64,000 bases of DNA from Tateyamaria omphalii (GCF_001969365.1 NZ_CP019312.1:2976001-3040000); one strand, 5' to 3'. Counted from the first letter of the stretch, positions 18,810-27,750 are shown. Numbers and translations are program-made. The notes: generated by a model not told the origin, from the sequence alone.

Positions 18810-19991
18810 TCAGACGCCCGCCTTGACGATAGCGTCGGCGAGGACCGGCACGGTTTGCGCGTTGAGCCCGGCGATGTTCATACGGCTGTCGCCAACCATG
18901 TAGATGCCGCTTTCTTCACGCATCTTCACCACGAGTTCAGGGGATGCGCCAAGCCGCGAGAACATGCCGCGATGCTGCGCGATAAAGCCGAAGCGGTTGG
19001 AGCCTGAGCGCTGTTCCAATTCCTTCGCCAAGGTCTCGCGCAGGGTCAGCATACCTATCCGCATCTCCTCCAGCTCGGCCATCCAGTCGGCACGCAGGGC
19101 GTCGTCGTTCAGGATGGTCGTCACCAACCGCGCACCGTGGTCGGGCGGGAAGCTGTAGTTTTGCCGGTTGAGGAAGTTGAGCGTGCCCTGGGCGATGCCC
19201 TTGTCCGTGCCGTTTGCGACCATCATCAGGATGCCGGTGCGTTCGCGGTAGATGCCGAAGTTTTTCGAGCAGCTGGCCGCGATCAAGCATTCGGGGACAG
19301 CTGCCGCGACCTTGCGCGTGGCTGCCGCATCCACTTCCAGCCCGTCGCCAAAGCCCTGATAGGCGATGTCAATCATGGGCGTCGCGCCAGTGTCTTGCAG
19401 AACCTTGATCACCTCGTCCCATTGCGGACCGGTCAGGTTGGCGCCCGTGGGGTTGTGGCAGCAACCGTGCAGGAGGACGAGGTCGCCCTTGCGCGCTTGT
19501 TTGAGATCTTCGATCAGACTGTCGAAATCGACGCCGCGCGTGGTGTCATCGAAATAGCGGTAGAGGACCGTTTCCAAGGCCAGATAGTCGAGGATGGACA
19601 GGTGGTTGGGCCATGTGGGGTTCGACACGAACACCCGCCCGCCGGGGTTGGCCATCTTGAAAAGCTCAAAGGCCTGCCGCACGGCGCCCGTGCCGCCCGG
19701 TGTGGCAACCGAGTTCACGGCGTCGCGGGGCAGCGCGTCGCCCAGCACCAGTTTGACCATCGCATCGTTGAAATCTGGCGCACCGGCGAGGCCTACGTAG
19801 CTTTTGCTGTCCTGGGTTTCCCAGACCTTTTGCTCTGCCGCCTTGATCGCGCGCATGACCGGAGTGTGGCCCGCTGCGTCCTTGTAGACGCCAACGCCGA
19901 GATCGACTTTGTCGTCACGCGCATCTTCACGGTACATCTGCATCAGCATCAGGATGCCGTCGGGTTTCTGGGCTTTGAGATCTTCGAACAT
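18810..19991 (-). CDS. Aromatic/aspartate aminotransferase, class I fold (TyrB/AspC type)
   Basis: A 393-residue PLP enzyme transferring amino groups between aromatic amino acids or aspartate and 2-oxo acids. Visible signatures are MFEDLKAQKPDGI, DLGVGVYKD, HGCCHNPTGANLT and the PLP-lysine motif AASCSKNFGIYRERTG, with MNIAGLNAQTV at the C-terminus. It is the Ia-gamma (TyrB-like) subfamily; whether it prefers Asp or aromatic substrates cannot be read from sequence. The ATG at 19991 overlaps the sseA stop (TGATG), which fixes the start. Confidence 0.93.
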   Translation of the reverse strand: MFEDLKAQKPDGILMLMQMYREDARDDKVDLGVGVYKDAAGHTPVMRAIKAAEQKVWETQDSKSYVGLAGAPDFNDAMVKLVLGDALPRDAVNSVATPGGTGAVRQAFELFKMANPGGRVFVSNPTWPNHLSILDYLALETVLYRYFDDTTRGVDFDSLIEDLKQARKGDLVLLHGCCHNPTGANLTGPQWDEVIKVLQDTGATPMIDIAYQGFGDGLEVDAAATRKVAAAVPECLIAASCSKNFGIYRERTGILMMVANGTDKGIAQGTLNFLNRQNYSFPPDHGARLVTTILNDDALRADWMAELEEMRIGMLTLRETLAKELEQRSGSNRFGFIAQHRGMFSRLGASPELVVKMREESGIYMVGDSRMNIAGLNAQTVPVLADAIVKAGV

Positions 19992-20845
19992 CAGGCCTCT
20001 CCGGTTGCGACGGGGACCATGGGCGACATGCCCCATTCGGCCCAACTGCCGTCATATAGCGACCAGCTGTCGTGGCCCATGCGTTCGAGCGCGAGGGCGA
20101 GGATCGCGGCAGTGATACCAGAGCCGCAGCTGGTGATGATGGGTTTTTGCAAATCGACGCCTGCCGCCTCGAAAATGGCGCGGGTGTCGGCGGGGGATTT
20201 CATCGTCTTGTCGTCGTTCAGAAGCGTGTCGTAGGGAACGTTGTGGGATCCGGGGATGTGGCCCGCGCGCATCCCCTCGCGCGGTTCGGGTGCGTCGCCG
20301 GTGAAGCGGGCGGCGGCCCGCGCATCGACGACCTGGGTCGAGCCGAGCTTGGCCGCCTGGCTGACTTGGGTGACGTCGCGCACAAGGTGGTTCTGGAACC
20401 GCGCCGTCAGGTGCCGGTCCTTGATCACCGGGGCCATGTCTTCGACCGGGTGCCCTGCAGCTTGCCACTTCGGAAAGCCACCGTCGAGCACGGCCACGTC
20501 GCGGTGCCCCATCAGGCGGAACAGCCACCAGACCCGGGCGGCGGAAAGCAAACCGGCGCAGTCATAGACCACGACCTGGTGCCCGTCGCCCACGCCCATG
20601 GCGCGCATCCGCGACATGAACTTTTCGGGCGGCGGGGCCATGTGCGGCAGGTCCGAGCGCGCGTCGCTGATCTCGTCAATATCAAAGAAACGCGCGCCGG
20701 GGATATGAGCCGCTTCGTATTCTTCGCGCGCATCGCGGCCTGCGTCCGGCAGGTACCAAGAGGCATCCACCACTCGGAGGTCGGGGTCCTTGAGATGCGC
20801 GGCGAGCCAGTCCGTGGAAACGAGCGTGCGGGGATCATCGGACAT
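19991..20845 (-). CDS. sseA: 3-mercaptopyruvate sulfurtransferase
   Basis: A 284-residue tandem-rhodanese enzyme that transfers sulfur from 3-mercaptopyruvate to thiols or cyanide. The active-site loop is C240GSGITA, the mercaptopyruvate type (thiosulfate-type rhodaneses have CRKGVT). The N-terminal domain retains the FFDIDEISD motif. It is translationally coupled to the aminotransferase, which could form mercaptopyruvate from cysteine, so the pair plausibly acts in cysteine degradation. The 215-base upstream spacer (20846-21060) holds no gene and probably carries the operon promoter. Confidence 0.94.
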   Translation of the reverse strand: MSDDPRTLVSTDWLAAHLKDPDLRVVDASWYLPDAGRDAREEYEAAHIPGARFFDIDEISDARSDLPHMAPPPEKFMSRMRAMGVGDGHQVVVYDCAGLLSAARVWWLFRLMGHRDVAVLDGGFPKWQAAGHPVEDMAPVIKDRHLTARFQNHLVRDVTQVSQAAKLGSTQVVDARAAARFTGDAPEPREGMRAGHIPGSHNVPYDTLLNDDKTMKSPADTRAIFEAAGVDLQKPIITSCGSGITAAILALALERMGHDSWSLYDGSWAEWGMSPMVPVATGEA

Positions 20846-21060
20846 GGGCGGGTCCTCTCGGGCGACAGTGGATGTCTTTGGGTAACGTCGGCGGGACCGC
20901 CATGCAAGGGGGCGCGCCGCGCACTATCGAGGGTTCAGTCCATTCTGATTTGCGACGCAACGCACGGCATTTACCGCTGCGCGCACCGGTCCAAATTGTT
21001 TACTTTGGAAAATCCTCCCCGAAGGACCGGGTCGCTAGCCGGCCCGTGGGTCAAAAAGGA

Positions 21061-21537
21061 TCAGCCGCGCTCTTTCAGCAGGCGCTGTTTCTGGCGGTTC
21101 CAGTCGCGTTTTGCGCTCGTATCGCGCTTGTCGTGCAGCTGTTTGCCCTTGGCGATGCCCACCTTCAGCTTCGCCATGCCCTTGTGGTTGAAGTACATCA
21201 CGATGGGCACCAGTGTCATGCCCTTGCGCTGGGTAGCGTTCCAAAGGTTCGCCAATTCCTTGCGCGAGACCAGCAGCTTACGCGGCCGCCGCTCTTCATG
21301 CTTGAACGATTTGGCCTGATCGTAGGGCGCGATGTAACTGTTGATCAGCCACAATTCGCCGTTGTCTACGTGGGCATAGCTTTCGGCGATGTTGGCGCCG
21401 CCCGCGCGCAGCGATTTGACCTCGGACCCTTCGAGCACGATGCCGCATTCGAGGTCATCCTCGATTGCGTAGTCAAAGCGCGCGCGCCGATTTTCGGCAG
21501 CCACCTTGTAATTGGGGTCTGATTTTCCTTGGGCCAT
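21061..21537 (-). CDS. smpB: SsrA-binding protein SmpB
   Basis: A 158-residue RNA-binding protein that brings tmRNA to stalled ribosomes for trans-translation. The family hallmarks are [47 protein letters not shown] and the basic C-terminal tail rich in Lys and Arg. Length is typical. No tmRNA gene is visible beside it. It is transcribed away from the SGNH lipoprotein gene with a 113-base divergent spacer. Confidence 0.96.
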   Translation of the reverse strand: MAQGKSDPNYKVAAENRRARFDYAIEDDLECGIVLEGSEVKSLRAGGANIAESYAHVDNGELWLINSYIAPYDQAKSFKHEERRPRKLLVSRKELANLWNATQRKGMTLVPIVMYFNHKGMAKLKVGIAKGKQLHDKRDTSAKRDWNRQKQRLLKERG

Positions 21538-21650
21538 GGGAGGGGCATGTAGGCGCTTGGCGGCAGGCCCGCAAGAGGGGCACGAGGTTCATCAAATCTT
21601 GAGACACGTGCGCGTATGGTGCATCTGAGCCGGAGTTCGGGAGCATTTGG

Positions 21651-22334
21651 ATGCGTGTTTGGGTGTATTTGGCAGCCTGTTTGGCACTCATGGCGTGCAC
21701 GGAGCCGGTGCCGTCGTCGGGCGAGGCGCGAATTATTGCGACGGGCGATAGCCTGCTGGCATGGAATGCCGGGGCGGAGTGGTCAGTGGTGGCCGCGCTG
21801 GAGCAGCGGTTGGGCACGCAAGTTGTCGACCGATCCGTGGTCGGGGCGCGTTACCACTACGCCCTTCCGATCAGCGGCAGTCTGGGTTTGCGCATCGGGA
21901 GCCAATACCGGGCGGGTCCCTGGGACTGGGCCGTGATGAACGGCGGCGGCAATGACCTGTGGCTGGGCTGCGGATGCGGCAAATGCGAGGCGCAGCTTGA
22001 TCGGTTGATTGCTTCGGATGGCGCTTCGGGCACCGTCGTCAATGCGGTCAAACAGGCGCGCTCGGATGGGGCGCGGGTTGCCTATGTCGGATACCTGCGC
22101 ACACCGGGGCGCGGGTCGATCATTGACCACTGCCGCGAATGGGGCGACCGGTTTGAGGCGCGCCTGGCCCGGATGGCCGCGCGGGACGTGGGCGTCACGT
22201 TCGTATCCATTGCCGATCTCGTGCCGCACGGCGATCTGAGTTTTCACGATGTGGACCGTATTCATCCGTCGCCCAAGGGCAGTGCCGCCATCGCGGCAAG
22301 GATTGCTGCGGTTATAAATCGGGGTGGTCCCTGA
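21651..22334 (+). CDS. Secreted SGNH/GDSL-fold hydrolase lipoprotein
   Basis: A 227-residue predicted lipoprotein with lipobox LMAC (acylated Cys16) and an SGNH hydrolase domain: block I GDSLLAW with nucleophile Ser34, block III GGGND with Asn101, and block V DRIHPS with Asp202 and His205. SGNH enzymes are esterases or deacetylases, here likely acting in the periplasm. Unusually, the loop after Asn101 reads GCGCGKC (residues 106-112), three closely spaced cysteines that could form disulfides or bind a metal. The 205 bases after it (22335-22539) show no gene. Confidence 0.83.
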   Translation: MRVWVYLAACLALMACTEPVPSSGEARIIATGDSLLAWNAGAEWSVVAALEQRLGTQVVDRSVVGARYHYALPISGSLGLRIGSQYRAGPWDWAVMNGGGNDLWLGCGCGKCEAQLDRLIASDGASGTVVNAVKQARSDGARVAYVGYLRTPGRGSIIDHCREWGDRFEARLARMAARDVGVTFVSIADLVPHGDLSFHDVDRIHPSPKGSAAIAARIAAVINRGGP

Positions 22335-22539
22335 CCGCGCTGCGCGCGCGTGGTCGCGGTGTTGCCCGTGCCACACCATTTTGTTGCAAACGCGTATTCC
22401 ATGCGCGTCAGACAATCATAGATAAAACAGCACGGATTTCTGCATGACGGGCCGGTGAGAGCGGGCGGCGGACCCTGCTGCACGGGTGAGATCGTAGCGC
22501 AAAATCTTTTTTGTTTGAAGGACTTGCGAGCAAAGTCAT

Positions 22540-23097
22540 ATGGACAAACGTCTGATTGTCGAATTCGCGCCGGGCATCGCCTTTGTCCTGGGCGATGCGC
22601 TGAGTGGCATCTTTGTGGGCTCTGGCTTTGCCGGGGTTGCGACCCTCATTGCAATCGTACTGCGCTGGCGCTGGGATCAAAGCTTGCCGTGGCTGGCCAT
22701 TTCGATCTTTGCCCTGACGACTGTGTTGGTGATTGCGGGCCTGTTTTTTAATGACACTACGTTCGTCAAGATCAGTGCGACGGTTGGATCGCTCGCCTTT
22801 GCCGTCATCCTGGGCTTGGGGCTGTTGTTCAAGCCGAGCCTGATCGAGCGCACCCTGGGGTACAAATTGCAGCTGACCGACGAGGGGTGGTACGTGATGA
22901 ACTTTGCCTGGATTGCGATCACTTTGCTGCGGGCCGGCGCGAACGAGTTGGTGTGGCGCAATACGTCCGACAAGACCTGGGTCCTGTATAGCGGATTTTC
23001 CGACTTTGGCTGGTTCGGGCTGTTCTTTTTGGCCACGTGGGCGGTGGCCTGGGAATACTGGGACGGGCCGGAGGATGAGGACGAAGAGGACGCGTGA
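22540..23097 (+). CDS. yciB: YciB/intracellular septation protein A family membrane protein
   Basis: A 185-residue polytopic inner-membrane protein of the YciB/IspZ family. Five to six hydrophobic helices are visible. The pattern GLLFKPSLIERTLGYKLQLTDEGW followed by MNFAWIAITLLRAGANELVWRN is the conserved family core. The family is linked to cell-envelope and septum integrity in enterobacteria and Shigella. The C-terminus is unusually acidic (GPEDEDEEDA). No operon partner is obvious. Confidence 0.85.
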   Translation: MDKRLIVEFAPGIAFVLGDALSGIFVGSGFAGVATLIAIVLRWRWDQSLPWLAISIFALTTVLVIAGLFFNDTTFVKISATVGSLAFAVILGLGLLFKPSLIERTLGYKLQLTDEGWYVMNFAWIAITLLRAGANELVWRNTSDKTWVLYSGFSDFGWFGLFFLATWAVAWEYWDGPEDEDEEDA

Positions 23098-23258
23098 GCG
23101 TCTTTTGACCGGCCTTGTGCGGCAGTGACGGCTGGCGGGATTTGGCTGGCATTGCGGCCCGATTTCGGCTGGCCGGTGCCGGTCTGCTGCTCGGCATTGG
23201 TTTCGCGCCGTCCGGTTCCGACATTGTACCCATAACAGGCAACAACTGGAGCGGGAAC

Positions 23259-23996
23259 ATGATTGCATTGAGATTTGACGGAGACCTGCCCACGGCACGC
23301 CGCGCCGTGTTCGAGCGCGCGGCGACCCGGTGGGACGGGGTGGTGCAGACGGCATTTGACCCCGTGACGTTCGAAGGCGAGACGCTGACCGGTGTCCGCA
23401 TTGATGTGTCCGTGCGGCCCCTGGACGGCACCGACGGGGTGTTGGGGCAAGCCGGGCCGACGGTGTTACGTCCCGACACCGAGTTGCCCGTTGCAGGCAT
23501 CATGGAGTTTGACCAGGCCGATGTTCAGAACCTGGAGGCAGGTGGCCGGTTCGAGGATGTCGTGCTGCACGAGATGGCCCATGTGCTGGGCTTTGGCACG
23601 TTGTGGGATCGCAAGGGGCTGATTACAGGCGCGGGCACGATGGACCCGCGCTTTGTCGGGACCGCGTCGCGCCGGGAATTTGCAGCACTTGACCCGGATG
23701 GCGAGCAGGCGGTGCCGGTTGCCAATACGGGCGGTCCAGGCACGCGCGAGGGGCATTGGCGCGAGCTGGTGTTCGGCAATGAATTGATGACTGGGTTTCT
23801 GTCGGGCGAGGTGCGCCCGCTCAGCCGTCTGACACTCGCATCCTTCGAAGATCTTGGGTATCCCGTGGATTACGCCGCGGCGGATCCGTTTGACCTGCCT
23901 GAGTTCCGGGATCTGGCCAAGATGGGGATCACCGAAGCGGTGCGCATCTGCGATCTGTGCCGGATGGGCAGGACGGATCCCGTGGTGCTGAATTAG
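23259..23996 (+). CDS. Leishmanolysin-like zinc metalloprotease (M8-type)
   Basis: A 245-residue predicted metzincin-like protease. The zinc-binding motif HEMAH (104-108) continues as VLGFGTLWDRKG, the pattern of bacterial leishmanolysin-like peptidases, and a further histidine (GTREGHWRELVFGNELMTG) supplies the third ligand before the Met-turn (NELMTGF). The C-terminus has CDLC, possibly a disulfide. The start is uncertain: ATG23259 has GGAGCG upstream, but the frame stays open to 23115 and the extra ~48 residues include a hydrophobic LAGAGLLLGIGFAP stretch that might be a secretion signal. The gene ends 3 bases before the sulfotransferase stop. Confidence 0.78.
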   Translation: MIALRFDGDLPTARRAVFERAATRWDGVVQTAFDPVTFEGETLTGVRIDVSVRPLDGTDGVLGQAGPTVLRPDTELPVAGIMEFDQADVQNLEAGGRFEDVVLHEMAHVLGFGTLWDRKGLITGAGTMDPRFVGTASRREFAALDPDGEQAVPVANTGGPGTREGHWRELVFGNELMTGFLSGEVRPLSRLTLASFEDLGYPVDYAAADPFDLPEFRDLAKMGITEAVRICDLCRMGRTDPVVLN

Positions 23997-23999
23997 GGC

Positions 24000-24818
24000 C
24001 TAGTCGCCCAGTTTTTTGTGCACTTCGTCGAGGTCAATCTCACCCACGGGCATCTTGTTCGACGGATCCTCGAAATCGTATTTGAAGAGGTCGAAGTCCC
24101 GTTTGTAGATCTCGTAGACGAGGTGCATGGACAGGTCGTCAAAGTAATCCTCGACCGGGTGGGCGCGTTTTGGCCCATGCCCTTCGCTTTCGTTGAAGCG
24201 GGGGATGTCGGCGATATCAACGGCGTGCCGTGTGTCGATCGCCTGCATCACCTGTTCCATCCCGTCGTTGAACTGTTCGGTCCATATAATCTTGTCATAG
24301 CGGCCGCCATTCACGATGAATGTGCTGACATGGCCTGACATCGCGGACCAATGAATGTCCGGGTCCATCGGGCGGCGCCAGCGGATGGTGTCGCGGGCAA
24401 AGAGCAGGAAGCGGCGGAACGCCTTTATCTGGTCGAACTCTTGCTTGCCGTCATCGCCGCCCACCTCGATCCCGTATTTCTGGATCAGGAGTGGGACGAG
24501 ATTGCCGCGATATCGTTTCCCGTTGCGCTGGATGCCGCAGATCTTGTCGAAGAATGACGACAGGATGCGGGTGTACGGGTTGCGCACGCAGGTGAAGGCG
24601 TAGGATCCGTGCGTCTTCACGTTATCGGTGATGATGGGTTGGCTCGCCTCGATGGCCCATTTGTGCATGCCGCCCTGCGCGTCATGAATGTCGCCGTCAA
24701 AGAATTCGCCATGGTCCGAGTAGAACATGATCTGGCCGATGGTGGAACACGCACATTTCGGCACCACGCGGTACACCACACTTTCGCTTTCCGTCATCCA
24801 CGTCCCTGGGAACCCCAT
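24000..24818 (-). CDS. Sulfotransferase family 2 protein
   Basis: A 272-residue PAPS-dependent sulfotransferase, of the kind that sulfates carbohydrates. The 5'-phosphosulfate-binding loop is VPKCACSTI (19-27) and the 3'-phosphate site is RNPYTRILSSFF (79-90). ATG24818 is the first plausible start; ATG24797 is also possible. The gene diverges from the family-14 glycosyltransferase, and homologous pairs could together build a sulfated glycan. No signal peptide is present, so it acts in the cytoplasm. Confidence 0.85.
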   Translation of the reverse strand: MGFPGTWMTESESVVYRVVPKCACSTIGQIMFYSDHGEFFDGDIHDAQGGMHKWAIEASQPIITDNVKTHGSYAFTCVRNPYTRILSSFFDKICGIQRNGKRYRGNLVPLLIQKYGIEVGGDDGKQEFDQIKAFRRFLLFARDTIRWRRPMDPDIHWSAMSGHVSTFIVNGGRYDKIIWTEQFNDGMEQVMQAIDTRHAVDIADIPRFNESEGHGPKRAHPVEDYFDDLSMHLVYEIYKRDFDLFKYDFEDPSNKMPVGEIDLDEVHKKLGD

Positions 24819-24957
24819 ACCACTCGCCCTTTTTACTTGCAGTGTTACACGCCACTGGCTTGTCGCGCAAAAAAGCAAAGAAATCCTGTTTATTCAATCT
24901 CTGCTTAGCTTTATCACCGTAAACAATCGCGTGTTACTTGGTGGTAAAGTTTCCTGA

Positions 24958-26535
24958 ATGGCAAAAATTGCCTACATTCTGCTGTGTCACAAGGATCCGG
25001 ATGCCATCATCAAGCAGGCGGAGCGTTTGACTGCGGCCGGCGATTACATGTCCATCCATTTCGACGCCCGCGCCAATCCCGCGCATTTTGCACAGATCAG
25101 CAAGGCGTTGAAAGACAATCGGAATGTCACCTTTGCTCATCGTCGCATCCGCTGTGGTTGGGGCGAGTGGAGCCTTGTGCAAGCCACGCTGTACGCTGTG
25201 GAAAGCGCGGTCGAGGCGTTTCCGCGCGCGACCCACTTCTACATGCTGTCGGGCGACTGCATGGCCATCAAGTCGGCGCAGTACACGCATCAGTTTCTGG
25301 ACGACCACGATGCGGATTTTATCGAAAGTTTCGACTATTTCGAGAGCGACTGGATCAAGACCGGCCTGAAGGAAGATCGACTGATCTACCGCCACTTCTT
25401 TAACGAGCGGACGCAGAAATGGCGGTTCTACACCAGCTATCACCTGCAGCAACGCTTTGGTTTGAAGCGCGAAATTCCCGCCGACATTCAGGTGCAGATC
25501 GGCAGCCAGTGGTGGTGCCTGCGCCGTCGCACGATTGAATGGGTGCTGGATTTCACCCGGTCTCGCCGCGACGTGATGCGCTTTTTCCGCACCACGTGGA
25601 TCCCGGACGAGACATTTTTTCAAACCATCGTGCGCCACGTGGTGCCCGAGGAGGAGATTAGAAGCCGCACACTGACCTTTCTGATGTTCACCGATTACGG
25701 TATCCCGGTGACCTTCTATGATGACCACTATGACCTGCTGCTGAGCCAGGATTTCCTTTTTGCCCGCAAAATCAGCCCCGAGGCCAAGGACCTCAAGCGA
25801 CGCCTTGGTTTGCTGTATGCGGCCGAGAATGTGCAGTTCCAGATCTCGAACGAGGGGGCGAGCCTGTTCAAGTTCCTGACCGGTCGGGGCCGGATCGGGC
25901 GCCGCTTTGCCATGCGGTTCTGGGAAACCGAGAGCACGCTGGGCCGCAATCGCGAGCTGCTCATCATCGTGTGCAAGAAATGGCATGTCGCCAAGCGCTT
26001 GCTTGAGCGCGTCCGGGTCATGACCAACGTGCCCGCCATCGAATACCTGTTCAACGAAGAGCATACCCCCCTGCCCGATCTGGGCGGCATCCAGAAGACG
26101 CTGGAAAAGCGCACCCGCCACCGTCGTGCCCTGATGCGGATGCTGTTTGACTATTTCGACACCGACCGGCTGATCGTGTGCATGGACCCTGGCAATCTGG
26201 ACCTGTTGCAGGATTTTGCGGGCGACAGGTCGATCACGCGTATCCTGGAGATCCAGTGCAGTTTCTCGGACGAGTACCTGATTGGGCACGCCATGCGCGT
26301 GGGACTGGCCGGGGAACAGACCAGCACCGACACGCTGGACCGGCTGCTGCCCACCATCCGGCACGACATGACCTACGAATCCGATGGGATACGGGACGCC
26401 GATTTCGAGCATCTGTACCGGATAGAGGAGACCGCCGATATGGACGACAATGCAGAGGCCCTGTCCGGTTTCCTGAGTGTGGCGCCGGAAAAGGCGCGCG
26501 AGATTGCGTCGGTGGACTATCTGTTTGCGGACTGA
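24958..26535 (+). CDS. Family-14-like glycosyltransferase (core-2/I-branching type) with C-terminal DUF5928-like domain
   Basis: A 525-residue protein. The first ~300 residues match the core-2/I-branching beta-1,6-N-acetylglucosaminyltransferase/xylosyltransferase (GT14) fold: AYILLCHKDPD, YMSIHFDARAN, FYMLSGDCMAI and IGSQWWCLRRRTIEWV, with IPDETFFQT carrying the catalytic acidic residue. The last ~200 residues (from about LGRNRELLIIVCKKWH) form a separate domain known mainly from Rhodobacterales (DUF5928-like), of unknown function. No signal peptide or transmembrane helix is seen. The donor and acceptor sugars are unknown. Confidence 0.85.
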   Translation: MAKIAYILLCHKDPDAIIKQAERLTAAGDYMSIHFDARANPAHFAQISKALKDNRNVTFAHRRIRCGWGEWSLVQATLYAVESAVEAFPRATHFYMLSGDCMAIKSAQYTHQFLDDHDADFIESFDYFESDWIKTGLKEDRLIYRHFFNERTQKWRFYTSYHLQQRFGLKREIPADIQVQIGSQWWCLRRRTIEWVLDFTRSRRDVMRFFRTTWIPDETFFQTIVRHVVPEEEIRSRTLTFLMFTDYGIPVTFYDDHYDLLLSQDFLFARKISPEAKDLKRRLGLLYAAENVQFQISNEGASLFKFLTGRGRIGRRFAMRFWETESTLGRNRELLIIVCKKWHVAKRLLERVRVMTNVPAIEYLFNEEHTPLPDLGGIQKTLEKRTRHRRALMRMLFDYFDTDRLIVCMDPGNLDLLQDFAGDRSITRILEIQCSFSDEYLIGHAMRVGLAGEQTSTDTLDRLLPTIRHDMTYESDGIRDADFEHLYRIEETADMDDNAEALSGFLSVAPEKAREIASVDYLFAD

Positions 26536-26580
26536 TCCGCGCCTTTGCGGTTCGGCGCGCGGGGTCCTATAGACAGCAGC

Positions 26581-27699
26581 ATGTCAACCAAAGACCCCGC
26601 ACCGATTTTTGCCATCACCCTGCCGGGACTGGAGCAGACCCTTGCCGACGAAGCGCGCGGGTTTGGTTTTGACGTGGTCGATGTCGTGCCCGGCGGCGTC
26701 AGCCTGCACGGCGGCTGGCCCGAGGTCTGGCGTGCCAATCTGGAGTTGCGCGGCGCAACTCGTCTGCTCTGGCGCATGGGGTCTTTCATGGCGTTCCATC
26801 TGGCCCAGCTGGACAAGCGGGCGCGCAAGTTTCCCTGGACCGAGGTGCTACGACCGGACGCGCCTGTGCGGGTCGAAGTGGCCACGTCGCGCAAGTCCAA
26901 GATCTATCACGCCGGAGCTGCCACCAAGCGGATCGAGACTGCGTTGGTGGAAAGTGCCGGAATGACCGTCGCGGCCGATGCGCCTGTGACATTGAAGGTT
27001 CGCATTGACGACAACCGCGTGACCATCAGCGTGGACACGTCGGGCGAACCCCTGCACAAACGCGGCCACAAGGAGGCTGTCGGCAAGGCGCCCATGCGCG
27101 AGACACTGGCGGCGCTGTTTCTGCGCCAGTGCGGGTTTGACGGAACGCAGCCGGTGTTCGATCCGATGTGCGGATCGGGCACCTTTGTCATTGAGGCCGC
27201 CGAGATGGCCGCGGACCTGCAGGCAGGCCGCGCGCGCGACTTTGCCTTTGAGCAGTTTGCTGGGTTTGATCCCAAGACAATGGCTGGTTTGCGCTGTGGC
27301 GCGCGGCGGGGCGCACCACAGGTGCGCCTTACGGGGTCGGACCGGGATCAGGGCGTGATCGCGATGGCGCAAGCCAATGCGGGACGGGCAGGTGTTGCGG
27401 ACCTTGTGTCCTTTGGCACCGGCAATGCTGGCGAGATCACCCCGCCCGATGGCCCGCCCGGTCTGGTCATCGTCAACCCGCCCTATGGTGCGCGGATCGG
27501 CAACAAGAAGGCGCTTTACCCGGTCTATGGCCGACTAGGGCAGGTGCTGGCCGAGCGCTTTGCCGGTTGGCGCGTGGGCATTGTCACCAGCGAGGCGTCG
27601 CTGGCCAAGGCCACCGGCCTGCCCTTTCTGCCCGAAGGACCCAGCATTGCCCATGGGGGATTGCGGGTGAAGCTGTGGCGCACCGGCTCTTTGGGGTAG
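26581..27699 (+). CDS. THUMP-domain class I SAM-dependent RNA methyltransferase (RlmL/YcbY N-terminal type)
   Basis: A 372-residue cytoplasmic methyltransferase predicted to methylate guanine N2 in 23S rRNA. A THUMP RNA-binding domain (about residues 50-155) is followed by a Rossmann domain with FDPMCGSGTFVIEAA (193-207) and the catalytic NPPYG (299-303). Start ATG26581 matches the family N-terminus. Between the FAFEQFAGFD and GSDRDQG blocks lies an atypical stretch (about residues 238-251) encoded by a perfect DNA palindrome, which looks like an in-frame repeat insertion in a surface loop. Confidence 0.88.
   Translation: MSTKDPAPIFAITLPGLEQTLADEARGFGFDVVDVVPGGVSLHGGWPEVWRANLELRGATRLLWRMGSFMAFHLAQLDKRARKFPWTEVLRPDAPVRVEVATSRKSKIYHAGAATKRIETALVESAGMTVAADAPVTLKVRIDDNRVTISVDTSGEPLHKRGHKEAVGKAPMRETLAALFLRQCGFDGTQPVFDPMCGSGTFVIEAAEMAADLQAGRARDFAFEQFAGFDPKTMAGLRCGARRGAPQVRLTGSDRDQGVIAMAQANAGRAGVADLVSFGTGNAGEITPPDGPPGLVIVNPPYGARIGNKKALYPVYGRLGQVLAERFAGWRVGIVTSEASLAKATGLPFLPEGPSIAHGGLRVKLWRTGSLG
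27310..27328. repeat. Palindromic repeat inside the RlmL-like coding sequence
   Basis: GGCGCACC (27310-27317), an ACA loop and GGTGCGCC (27321-27328), then TTACGG. The arms are identical to the map-rsmD hairpin and the flanking TTACG matches the CGTAA/GTAAG context of that family. It encodes about residues 244-250 in frame. Confidence 0.6.
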
Positions 27700-27727
27700 C
27701 GCAATGACCAACCGACCCTTCGGGGAC

Positions 27728-27750
27728 GGTTTATTTCGCGAAATGAAGGA
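27728..27750. repeat. 23-base dispersed repeat, copy 1
   Basis: This segment matches 58560-58582 at 21 of 23 positions (shared core GCGAAATGAAGGA). It lies in the 60-base convergent spacer after the RlmL-like gene, inside a larger inverted repeat whose outer arms are CCGACCC and GGGTCGG. It may help terminate transcription. Confidence 0.55.
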
